Positions 22,240-33,163 of a DNA stretch of 64,000 nucleotides are shown piece after piece. The stretch spans positions 20,593,280 through 20,657,279 of the forward strand of contig OX465103.1 of assembly GCA_949987565.1 (NCBI GenBank), read 5' to 3'. The notes below the pieces were generated by a model, which saw nothing but the letters and a program-made list of their open reading frames with translations, did not search any database and was not told the origin of the DNA. The translations under genes were made by a program, and so were the position numbers. This stretch comes from Luidia sarsii. Lineage: Eukaryota; Echinodermata; Asteroidea; Paxillosida; Luidiidae. How positions within the stretch are numbered: position 1 is the stretch's first letter; every line of letters begins with the position of its first letter.

Positions 22240-22736
22240 AATCTGAATTGAAGGAAGGAGGGAGGGATGGTGTAGGGAGGGAGGGAAGGAGGGAGGGAAG
22301 GGGAGGGAGGAGAGGGAGGGGAGGGAGGGGAGGGAGGGAGGGAGGGAAGGAGGGGGAGAGAGAGAAAGAGACTGAGAGATAGAGAGAGAAGTACAGAGAG
22401 AGGGGAGAGGGAGAGAGAGATATAGAAGGAGAGAGAGAGATAGATATATAGAGGGAGAGGGAGGGAGAGGGAGACAGACCAGGACTGACACAGAGACAGG
22501 GAGGTAAGAGGGTGTAGAGCTGGTGAGAAAGAGAGACTCAGACAGAGAGACAGAGACACAGATGATTAGGAAAAGACAGACAGAAAACAGAGAGATAGAG
22601 GCAGAGAGACAGTAGAGGGAGAGAGACGAGAAAGAGAGTGAGACAGGGGTAGAGATAGATAGAGGCAGGGGGACAGAGGCAGACACAGAATGAGACAGAC
22701 ACATCGAAAGAGACAAAGAGAGAGACAGAATAAAAA
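22240..22736 (-). repeat. Purine GGGA/GAGA tract
   Basis: GGGAGGGA and GAGAGACAGAGA repeats on the plus strand, about 500 bases, hence pyrimidine-rich on the minus strand. Ser/Leu/Pro frames on the minus strand are shadows. There is no clear higher-order unit. Confidence 0.9.
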
Positions 22737-23340
22737 ATCGTTAAGGTCGTTGGTCGTGCACCGGCGCTTGCATGTCAACAGCAGGTCCCCTGGCGATGGT
22801 TATTATGGTGGAAAGGACGCCCAGTGAAAACGGGGAACATGCAGCGGACCAGCCTGGCGTTTTTGGACGATTCTCGTCATGACGAAGAAAACAAAACCCA
22901 GTCCACGATGCGGGCCTGCCATTCCCTGTGGACGGGGACGATCGAAAAGCAGCAAGCTTTGGGTTTCTGCACATGAAGATCGGCCGGGGATTAGTGACTG
23001 CAATGTGTCGCAGCTGAAAAATTATCTTCGGTGTGCCGGTGGTTTTGTATGGGCTTACAGAAGGTGGGTCGTGGGGTACCAGAACAATGGGTGGGTACTC
23101 AGAACAATGGGACCGCTCCTTGTGGGGTACTTTTTTGATATCAAGTAAGGTTTCCACAAAACTGATTATTTGGAATAAACTCCAAAAGGAGGAATTGCCG
23201 AGGAATACTTATCCGTCGCAAATAGAACTACTTTATATACGGGACTTTCGCTAGAAATGTCGGCCTAGGGCAGCGATTTGAATTAGGCTTTTCTGGGAGT
23301 GTTTTTTTTTAGTACACACGAACAAAGGAAATACCCCACA
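22737..23340. other. No gene seen
   Basis: Moderately GC-rich spacer. The short frames on both strands show no recognised domain. Confidence 0.35.
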
Positions 23341-23440
23341 AGTATACGCATGTACGGGTGTGTGTGTGTGTGGGGGGGGGGGGTGGGGATGTGTGGGTGG
23401 GGGTGTGTTTTGGGGGTGGGGTTGGGGTGTGTGCTTCGGA
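23340..23440 (+). repeat. G/T-rich simple repeat with a G12 run
   Basis: (GT)n followed by GGGGGGGGGGGG (about 23372-23383) and GGGTGTGT variants. A G-quadruplex could form on the plus strand. Confidence 0.85.
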
Positions 23441-23830
23441 ATTCCCCCGTGAACCAACGGCGTCATGTCAGCGAACGGAAATATAATCCATTTTGCCGAA
23501 CCATAACGACCGTCACGTGCGAACGTTCACGCCGGCAGCAAACATTTCAAAAGTGTAGGTGGGGGGGGTCTCCTTGGCCACGTTAGAATCCTTATGGATC
23601 CATTATTGCACAGAGGCGATAGAGTAAGCACTGATGACGTTTTACGTTACCCATGCGTGTCGGGGCAAAACGACTCAGCGGGATGGCTTCAGTTTATGCC
23701 TGCGAAAACGAGGTCTTTCTCGCTGTGTGGTAAAACCTTCTCATTACTAATTTGTATTTTTTTTTTGGGGGGGGCCTGCAAATGATTTTTCTCAATGTGT
23801 GTTCCGTGTGTTTCGATATTTCCGTCAAGT
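23441..23830. other. No gene seen
   Basis: Spacer with a G/T homopolymer patch near 23758-23776. No gene recognised. Confidence 0.35.
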
Positions 23831-24810
<980 letters not shown>

Positions 24811-25639
24811 GTCAGCGTGAAATCTGTCGACCCGCTCGCTCCCTCCCATCGCTCATAATATCCTCTGCCTCTCTTTCTCTCCCTGATTTCCGGCGCGTTT
24901 GCCAAGAGTTCACGGTCACTACACCCGGTGCCGTACGGGAACGGGACAGGGGAAAGTGGAGGGGGGGGGGGCATACGCGATGGGCCCGGGGGTGCGTTAC
25001 CGAGGTAATTGATGCGATACCGTCATCGCCCGAAATGGACAAGGTGGGGTGGAGGGTAAGAGAGAAACAAATAAGGCCAAAAGTCATTGATTTATTGCCA
25101 TCTCGAGTCGAAGCCCAGCATAACGGCGTCAGCTGCCTTTATTACTTGCATTTATTAATATTACTGAAAGTAAGCATTAAGCGAGAACGCGTGGATTCCG
25201 ATGGTGATTTGTTTTTCTTCTTATTCTCGCCAGAGAACGCGTCCGGTGCAAGCATTTCACTTCTCAACAACAGGATGGGGCCAAATGTACGAGTGGCCAT
25301 CGGCGGGTTCCGTCGGCCCATGGAGTCCTTGCTCTGCCCTACGCTCTTAAGACGTGCGTCACTGCTTCACACTCCACCCCGTGCAGTGCCGGCAGGCCGT
25401 GCCCACGCTACGGCCGGAGCGTCATTTTTTTCACCCCCCACCCTTTTTCCTCGAGGAGACAGGCGCGGTTCCAAAAGGTATATCGAAGCCCACGTTAGGG
25501 TCTCGAAAATGCATCGAGATTTTGGAGGAGATAAAAGATGGAAGACGCACAGTCACATACAATGTATACTCGTATCTGTATTCTTGTGGAGACTTGGCTT
25601 TGTTCTCGTGCACTATACAACCGAGTGAGAAACGATGTT
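24811..25639. other. No gene recognised
   Basis: A plus-strand frame stays open from the preceding repeat to about 25628. Outside the repeat it shows no recognisable domain, so I do not call it a gene. Confidence 0.3.
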
Positions 25640-25865
25640 TTAAAAATGCTGGAAATGTGTACCTCGGGTAGAACACTTAGCGAATTTGCGACAAATTCTC
25701 CTGAAGACGAGCAGAGTATACTGTTCAAAACGTCGAGCTCCTCCGGTTCTTTTCAGAACCACACTTACTCACAAAAGAGTATTTACATGGTGTCTCCGCA
25801 AACTTATTTATTCTGATATTCTCACCATGCAAACCTTCAAATCTCATTTTACAAATTCTTACCCC
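25640..25865 (+). repeat. Dispersed 'AACGTCGAG' family copy (decayed)
   Basis: Shares with 52685-52858, 53757-53914 and 45890-46210 the order TCTCCTGA(T/A)GACG, AACGTCGAG, TTCTTTTCAGAACCACAC, CATGGTGTC(A/T)CCGCAAAC. In this copy the hammerhead-like words are mutated (CTGAAGA; CAAAAC in place of GAAAC). Confidence 0.55.
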
Positions 25866-27129
25866 TGAAAAAAAATAAGAAAATAAATAAAGTTCCCTTT
25901 TTCAGTTATTTCCAAATACCAGTTTCTTCAAATCCTTGTAGAGACCTATGGACATTTAGAATTTCCCTGTGGAGACCTATTCAGCCTATTGGATTATGTC
26001 TCCACAAGGCACCACTATTCACGCCCACCAACTAACACAAACGCGCGAGCAACGGGAAGATGAGACTGTTATCTCTATCGTCCTACTTCAGTGTGACGTC
26101 ATCGAGACCACGAAAGACATCGCTGAACACAACCGAAAACGCATCGAAATAACGCCGTGCTATTTCGGGCGCGCACACGCGATTATAATGCGATATGAAC
26201 GTAGCGCTTGTGTGGGGCGCGTGAAGGGATCTCTGAATGGCCCAGGGCATTATAGTTCTCCGTGGGAGAAGCCATCGTTTACGATTGTCAATGCATCGGG
26301 GGGGGGGGGGAGACCCGAAGCCTGTTGACTCAGAGCGAGAAAACACACCAAAATCAACAGGACTGTTATTACTAAAAAAAAGAAAAGAAATGATATTCTA
26401 ATGCCTAATGAAAACGAAAAATAATATTCAAGTAAACCGTGGTTTGACTTTCGAAAAACCTTTCAAGGCGTCGCACGAGCAAGCCTGGATTGTGTTGATG
26501 TTAGCGCAGAAAACTGAGGCTGAGGCTCAAGCTCAGGCTTTGTCTCCGTTTCTGTCATCCGTTTTTAAAGTAAGACGGCGTGGAAACGTGGAGACTCGCG
26601 GGCTTCGATGCTGGAAGGCTGCAGTCCGTCTTGAAAGAACTCCATGCAAGCTTCAATTTCAACCAAGGACCACCCCCACTTGTGTTTTCAGCTGTTTTTG
26701 ATTGCAAAAAGCAAACTGGAGACCCGGGCCTTAGCCGTTTTTTGTTTGTTTTAATTTGGGTGGTTTTTTTTCAAAAATCCGGCTTAGGCTCAGGCTCCGG
26801 TTATGTCTTTCTTTCTATCGTCCATGTGAAAGTACAAGGCATGGAAATGGTAGGCCTTTGGATTCATTTTTGAATGTCACACTGCATTTTGAAAACAAAC
26901 AATCCAAAGCTTCAAATCCAACAAAGAAGGAGGACCTCTCTGCCTTTCGAGAAAAGTTCCCTCTAAGATCGAACCTTCTGGCCATCCTAATTTTGATATT
27001 AGCATTTTGTCAAGTCAGTATAAGCATTTTACAACATTTTTGCATATTAATTTAGCCATTTAGCCTATATCACTATAAGGAGTAGCATTTTTTTGGTACT
27101 AAAAATGTTTATAAACTCTGTAGCCAGGT
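25866..27129. other. No gene seen; possible third copy of a dispersed repeat
   Basis: AT-rich spacer. GGCTGAGGCTCAAGCTCAGG near 26518 and GGCTTAGGCTCAGGCTCCGG near 26781 resemble the terminal tracts of the 3850/6480 repeat family. A G12 run lies near 26299-26310. No gene. Confidence 0.35.
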
Positions 27130-27149
27130 TTACAGCATTGATAGGTTGA

Positions 27150-27348
27150 TTGAATGAAAACGAGGGCGTGGTACCTGGAGATATTCGGCAGTCAATTGTT
27201 AAATGCTTGTGACTGGCGCCACCACGCCGGCAAAGACTAGCTGACTATATTAAGAGCTGGTTAGCTGAGATTGTATAGAGCGTGAGTGTGCCAAACCAGA
27301 GTTCTCGTGCTCAATTCCCGGTCCAGTCAAATTTTCTTTGCCTCTTTT
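27150..27348 (+). repeat. tRNA-promoter SINE, plus orientation
   Basis: Head: GAATGAAAACGAGGGCGTGG, GAGATATTCGGCAGTCAATT, GCTTGTGACTGGCGCC, CGGCAAAGACTAGCTGACTA. The tRNA-like part has a degraded A box (TTAGCTGAGATTG near 27262) and B box region (GTGCTCAATTCCCGGTCCAG near 27308). The 3' body is TCAAATTTTCTTTGCCTC. Confidence 0.75.
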
Positions 27349-27796
27349 TTTTCTTCGAAATTGTTTATAATCTCATTTGTTCCCCGCAGTGGGTAATTAT
27401 TGCTTCTGACTAGCTCCCCAACCCATGCAGTATAGAATATCTGACTACGCTGCCGGTGAGCACACTTTCTTTACTTTCCAATTTACTGAGATAAAAATGA
27501 AGTCCAGCAGCCGATTTGAGAAAACATAAGTTTACGGCGCAATTCCACTTACGCGTAAGTTGGACAGTCTCGGGATAAAGGGCGCAAGTTGGAGGCTTAC
27601 ACGCCATCAAACGTGGCGCAACTTAAGCCACGTCTTTAGGTGGCGTAAGTCCTTGCTCTACTAGTCGTAAAATGGCGTTGGTGCTGCTATTACAGCAACG
27701 TTTACATCGAAGAGCTCTTCGTCGAGAGATTATTTTGCGACACAGCAAATCATATCGAGCGTCAGACTGGGAACATTCCCCGTTTTTAATGTAATA

Positions 27797-28058
27797 TGTG
27801 ACCCGGCACAACGACATGAGGAATTTCCCCTACAAAACACTTTTTAGTAAACGACGTCTGAAGTTAAAATTATCTTCACAATTCGATCACAAATAATTTT
27901 TTTTTTTTTATATTTTCGGACATTTGAAGTATTAGAGAATACTATATTTTGATATCATTTGAAAGCTAATGGTATACTCTTTCACATCATTAGAAAATCT
28001 CAACATCTCAAAAGTGGGGTTATTCTTCATTATGCTGTGCCACATAATTATTGTCACA
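27797..28058 (+). mobile_element. TGTGACCC MITE, short form, damaged right terminus
   Basis: The left end is TGTGACCCGGCACAAC. The internal landmarks GATATCATTTGAAAGCTAAT and CACATCATTAGAAAATCTCA are present. The right terminus is disrupted (GCTGTGCCACATAATTATTG, TCACA), apparently by a small insertion or duplication. Confidence 0.8.
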
Positions 28059-29419
28059 TAATTATTTGCAATAATCACAATAGAGAATGCGTTACAACGT
28101 TCGGGGAGAGGGGATTTTTGGTTAAGAAGTAAGAAAGACCGTGCTTGTTTTCGGATAGATACGACAGGCTAAAGTGTGGAATAATTTGAAACGTGCGCAG
28201 TCCTGTGTTGACGGAGTGTGCGCCATAAAGTGGCATCCCTTTCGTTTAGGTTGGCTTGGAGATCTCCATCCCAACATCCCCAACGACCTTTAAAGGATGC
28301 AAGCCTTGCTGATCGGTGTGTGTCTGTTCGGATGCATTAGATTATTTGTATAGCGTTCGGTTGAGGGGAACAAAAGTGTAAGTCGGGTTGACTGTGCTCG
28401 TGCTGGTGAAGGCGACGTGTCGTCTCTCCTGGAAATTCTTATGGCGTATAACGAATGGCTCTGTTGAAACACCGTAATGTACTTGGACGAGGCTATGGAT
28501 TGCGTACAAGTACCGGCTTGAGTGCCCGGATTTGGGTATACTCAGACCGCTCAAATGCCGTGTCTTTCTATCTTCGGAGCCCTCCAAAGGCCTTGATTCA
28601 AACGGGGAGGGGGAAAGGGAAATACAGTTCCAATTGGGATGGGTATACTTCGGCTGTGTTTTCTTTCTTGTTTAAGTCTGCACTTTGGACCATGAAATTA
28701 CCCACAAAATGGATCTGTGTTATCTCAACGCTCTGCTTCGGTGAGTGACGAAAATACTCGGCATTCGATATTGTGTACACAAGGCATTTGGGGGAAGACA
28801 TTCGTTGGCCACGCAGGTGTAAGTATATATATAAAAATCCATTTGGGGCAGCAAGACATACTGAAGAGAAGCTTGGAAGTTAATCCTTTGACAAGGACGG
28901 GAACAATGAAGATAAACAACCGAATCACAGCGGCAATACCGGGGAACTTTGTTCGCAAGAGGGGGAATAATTCCATGTGGTGGCACGTGTTTACGGTGGA
29001 ATTGTATATACGTGCATGCGTATACGTGTAATGCCACTGAGAAAGAAAAAGCGTCTCTGTGAAAAGAGAGAAGAAAAAACCCACCCAAATGCAAATGGAG
29101 GATAGATTAGCACGGAGAGGTGCGCCAGAGTTGCGGACAAATCGATCCTGCTTGCATGCGGACGAGCAGGCGGGCATGAAGGATTCTGCCGCACATCTGA
29201 TTGCACAGAGATGGGTGGGAAGACACGTCGGGTCTTCAGAGTACACGCCGTGTTAGACAACGCTTGTAATTATATCCCAACAAAGCACCGCTGTGGGTTT
29301 TTTTCTTATCCAAGGCACAATGCTTTAATTTCATTTCGGATGACACGAACTTTATGACAATAACTACGGTGCAATATAATCATTATGACACGTTGCAGAA
29401 TATAGCAACTCAATTACAT
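28059..29419. other. No gene seen
   Basis: About 1.4 kb of unique-looking sequence. Several 60-170 codon minus-strand frames near 28720-29260 show no domain or splice pattern I recognise. Confidence 0.35.
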
Positions 29420-29830
29420 CATCACCTGGAGAGGAGAGGGAGGGGCGAGGAGAAGGAGGAGGGGGAGGGGAGGGGAGGGGAGGGGAGAGGAGGAGGAGGA
29501 GGAGGAGGGGAGGGGAGGGGAGGGGAGAGGAGGAGGAGGGGAGGGGAGGGGAGGGGAGGACAGGGAAGAGCAGGGGGGACAGGGGAAGGTAGGGCAGGGA
29601 AGAGCAGAGCAGACCACGGCTGGACAGGGCCTGGCAGAGCAGGGCAGAGCAGGGCAGGGGGCAGGGAGGTCATTGGAGGGCATGGGGGCAGGCTAGGACA
29701 GTGCAGGGCAGGGGATGGCAGGGCAGGTTAGGGCAGGGCAGGACAGGGCAGGGCAACGCATGAGAGGGCTGGGGAAGACAGGGAAGGGCAGTGTAGCGGA
29801 GGGCAGGCGAGGGCAGAGGGCACTATAGAG
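29420..29830 (+). repeat. (GGGGA)n then (AGGGC)n pentanucleotide tract
   Basis: GGGGA-type repeats at about 29430-29570 grade into a degenerate AGGGC/AGAGC/AGGAC pentamer at 29570-29820. G-rich on the plus strand. Confidence 0.92.
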
Positions 29831-30640
29831 TACCATATCCCATCGGCACTATAGAGTACGTGAATACATATGGTTCGCCATTACATTGTGATTTACAATT
29901 CTCAAAATACATTCGAGTCATTCTTGATGAGAGTTTCTAAATATGCTCGTCAAATGTCCTATGTGTTGTCAAACTATTACACTCTATCTCTACACACACC
30001 TGCGCCATCAGGATTATATACACACCATTTTCGTTAAACCTGCCCACATCATGCAAGGTCTCAGTGAAAGGTCAGCTTTGACGTCATCAAGTGTGAAGCG
30101 TCTCTCTCGTTCAATGCTGCAATAGGTGGCCCCCAGCATATTACTTTTCCGCGCTGGCTCTGAAAGGGTGAGAACGTGGGTTGGATCACGTAGAAACGAA
30201 GCGTCTACATCCAAACTTTGTTCGAAAAGATAGTAAGCCAATATCTTACATAAATAATGCTCACAGCATAACAAAATCTTACTGAACATTGCAGTCAATC
30301 TCAGCTCAACGGTCAAAATACGGCCACAGTTGCTGCTGCTTAGAAGTCACATATCGGACTCGCGACCCTATTCCCTCCACGTACATCAATGTGCATAGAC
30401 AAAATTGAATGCTCGACCCATTGATTTCACTCTTGTTTGTCGGGATATCACACCACGCTGCAAATGGCATACGAGCAAATCGGTCATTTCGGAATAGTGT
30501 ACACACCGAGGGATACAGTGGCATATTACTGATGTACACTTATAGCATAGATCTACACAAAATGTGCCTACCTAAGCGAGTGCAGTAAAGTGATCTTTGG
30601 GCGATTGTAACACTGCTCGTGTGTACGGTGCCTATAATCA
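29831..30640. other. No gene seen
   Basis: Unique-looking spacer. GGCACTATAGAGTAC occurs twice near 29817-29860. No gene. Confidence 0.35.
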
Positions 30641-31175
30641 GTAATGACTGAATGGATAGATGGATGGATGGAATAGAATGGATGGAATGGAATGGAATGG
30701 AATGAAAGGGAATGGATGGGTGAATAAAATAATGAATCGATGAATGAATAAAAGAAAGAACGAATTAATGGATGGATGGAATGGGATGGGATGGGATGGA
30801 ATGGAATGGAATGGAATGGGATATGGGATGGGGTGGGATGGAATGGAATGGAATGGGATGGGATGGGATGGGATGGGGTGGAATGGAATGGAATGGGATG
30901 GGATGGGATGGGATGGAGTGGAATGGAATGGGATGGGATGGAATGGAATGGAATGGAATGGAATGGAATGGAATGGAATGAAATGGAATGGAATGGAATG
31001 GAATGGAATGGAATGGGATGGGTTGGGATGGGATGGAATGGAATGGAATGGAATGGAATGGAATGGAATGGAATGGAATGGAATGGGATGGAATGGAATG
31101 GAATGGAATGGAATGGGATGGAATGGAATTGAATGGAATGGAATGAAATGGAATGAATTGGTGAATTAATGAATG
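30641..31175 (+). repeat. (GGAAT)n / (GGGAT)n satellite-like pentamer array
   Basis: About 500 bases of GGAAT interspersed with GGGAT and flanked by more degenerate GGATG/GAATG. The unit is not a multiple of three, so three overlapping frames stay open and encode [10 protein letters not shown]-type repeats; these are shadows. The core pentamer is the same as in human satellites II/III. Confidence 0.95.
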
Positions 31176-31454
31176 AATGGATGGATGAACGAACGAACCA
31201 ACGAACTACTTAATGAATTAATGGATGAATGATGGGTGAAATCCTAAAATTCTATTTTGATACACAGACCGGGAATTCCTGATGTGTTGAAAGATATCCA
31301 TAAGTGGTAGACCAGGTGAAAAAAAGTTGACATATTATTAGTGATATAAAGTTAGTATCTAGTTAACAAAATATAATCATATTAAGACCCTGATGGCAGC
31401 AGACCAATTAGTCATTGTCGAAGTTGCGCATGCTCGGAACCTTCTCCTGACTGT
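31176..31454. other. No gene seen
   Basis: Short AT-rich spacer. Confidence 0.4.
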
Positions 31455-31560
31455 GTGTGTCCCTGTCACTTTGTCTTTGAGAAAGGTCCTGCTAGGATCG
31501 AAACGTCAGGCCCTCGAACTTTTGAGATGTATGTATTGCAGGTCATTTTAGTCAGTGAAC
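31455..31560 (+). mobile_element. Penelope-like 3'-terminal module
   Basis: It has TGTCACTTTGTCTTTGAGAA, AGGTCCTGCTAGGATCGAAA, CGTCAGGCCC, as at 12868-13140, 13603-13985 and 55200-55425. It is cut short on the 5' side. Confidence 0.5.
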
Positions 31561-31849
31561 ATTTGTTTGTATTTACTTCATGCTCAGAACAACTATAAGG
31601 AAGGGGATTTTTGCGCGTATTCAAGTGTCTCAAGGTCTCCCGTTGGACAGTGTTGCTACTGTCGGCTGTCCACCCCCGCTAACGGGCGCGTCGTGCGTCC
31701 GTACGTATTACGCACGCGCGTTTCACAGGGTGAAAGTGAGCAAGGTACTCATCATGGCAGGGGTGACGTCACACTCTCGCGACGAATGCTAAGGGTCTTC
31801 GCTAAACAGCTTGAGATGGGGGCTCAGGCTATGGCAAATCTTCTCCTGC
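31561..31849. other. No gene recognised
   Basis: A plus-strand frame spans this stretch but matches nothing I know, and it continues into simple repeats. Confidence 0.3.
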
Positions 31850-32075
31850 TCCCCTTATTCCTTCTCCTCCGTATTGTTCTCCTTATCTGTCTGTTTCTTC
31901 TTCTTCATCATCTTCTTCTTCATCATCACAATCTTCTTCTTATTATTCTTCTCGTCCTTCTCTTTCTTCTCCTTCTCCTTCTTCATCATCTTCTTCTTCA
32001 TCATCACAATATTCTTCTTCTTCTTCTCATCCTTCTCTTCCTTCTTCTCCTTCTCCTTCATCATCTTCTTTAATC
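31850..32075 (+). repeat. TTC/ATC triplet-rich tract with a 55-60 bp duplication
   Basis: CTTCTTCATCATC-type sequence. TCATCATCTTCTTCTTCATC followed by ATCACAAT recurs at about 31900 and 31985, indicating a local duplication of roughly 80 bp inside the tract. Confidence 0.85.
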
Positions 32076-32659
32076 TTGTATATAATTGTTTAAATGTCAA
32101 TTATTTTTTAATTGAAAATCAAGTTTTCCTTTGGAAAGTTAAAACAAGTCTTCTTGTTCTCCTCTTCCATCGTCTGCACCCGCATACGAGCTAGCTACTT
32201 CCATTTTTCATAGGCACGCGTGTTATAACCTGCCATTGCCAATCAATTCTGACGAACAAGACTCGGATTTTCTGGCACGTGTACACTAAAAGCTACACTT
32301 CCAACACAGCCTCACAAAACGGTCAACGTGTGGTCTTCCTCTAAACACTACAGTACGCGCTACAGTTTACGTGCTGTGTTTCGATTTGCAGCTCAAGGCA
32401 CTTGTTTCTACCAAGCGCTCTAGTATTGTTCCCTTGGAATCCTGCGTCACACATGAGATCTACGTGCAATGTACCATTGGTAGTTTAAGTGCACTAAAAT
32501 TATTTAAACGTATACTGGTAGTTGACAAACGTCACAAATTGTGTCACGCATTTACATAAAATGAAATTACTGAAATCAGTCTTCAGCTCAGCTTGTGTCG
32601 CCTGACTTGTACTTGAAATTAGGGCGTACTTTCCCTACCAAGGGAAGCAAATCGTGTAT
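32076..32659. other. No gene seen
   Basis: Unique-looking spacer. Confidence 0.35.
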
Positions 32660-32940
32660 GTATATGAATAGTTTTGAAAATTGACGGAAAAAAATTGACT
32701 GGACCGGTGCATGAACCGGAAGCCTCTATTTTGGGGAACCAGCGCTCTTACCATCTGAGCTATCCAAGCCTTAGATGGCGGCCTTCCCAAATAGTCAACA
32801 AGCCGTTGCCGGGATGGGGGGCGCTAGTCAGAAGCATTTAACCATTAACTGCCGTATATGTCTTCAGGGATCACGCCCCCATTTTCATTCAGATGCTAAC
32901 AACCAGTCGTTGTGGCCGAAGTACAATAGGCAGGTCTACA
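32660..32940 (-). repeat. tRNA-promoter SINE, nearly full length, minus orientation
   Basis: The best complete copy. On the minus strand the head starts around 32935 (AACGACTGGTTGTTAGCATC, TGAATGAAAATGGGGGCGTG, ATCCCTGAAGACATATACGG, CAGTTAATGG), then TTCTGACTAGCGCCCCCCAT, CGGCAACGGCTTGTTGACTA and TTTGGGAAGGCCGCCATCTA. The tRNA-like block follows: A box TAGCTCAGATGG near 32752-32763, AAGAGCGCTGG, and a B box mutated to GGTTCATGCACCGG. The 3' body is TCCAGTCAATTTTTTTCC. The tRNA-like part therefore lies about 165 bases inside the repeat. Confidence 0.85.
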
Positions 32941-33163
32941 GCAACATTGGTCCAGTACTATGGTCAACATTTTTCTTTGCAATTTTGCGTTGACTTTGAT
33001 TTTGGCGTTACATAAGAATGGTATAATGAATAACCGACTGTTTAGAGCTTCTGAAGATGATTTGAACAATTACCCATGCTTTATCTCAGCTTAATTTCCT
33101 ATTTGAATGATTCCGAACTCCACTTTGCTTTGTCCACGCATGGAGAGGGTTCAACCTGTCGGC
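32941..33163. other. Downstream flank of the GPCR; nothing recognised
   Basis: AT-rich sequence 3' of the receptor stop codon. I did not find a convincing AATAAA on the minus strand here. Confidence 0.4.

Noticed and set aside
30744..31169. [10 protein letters not shown] repeat frame
   Set aside because: The pentamer array keeps three frames open at once, so this is not evidence for coding.
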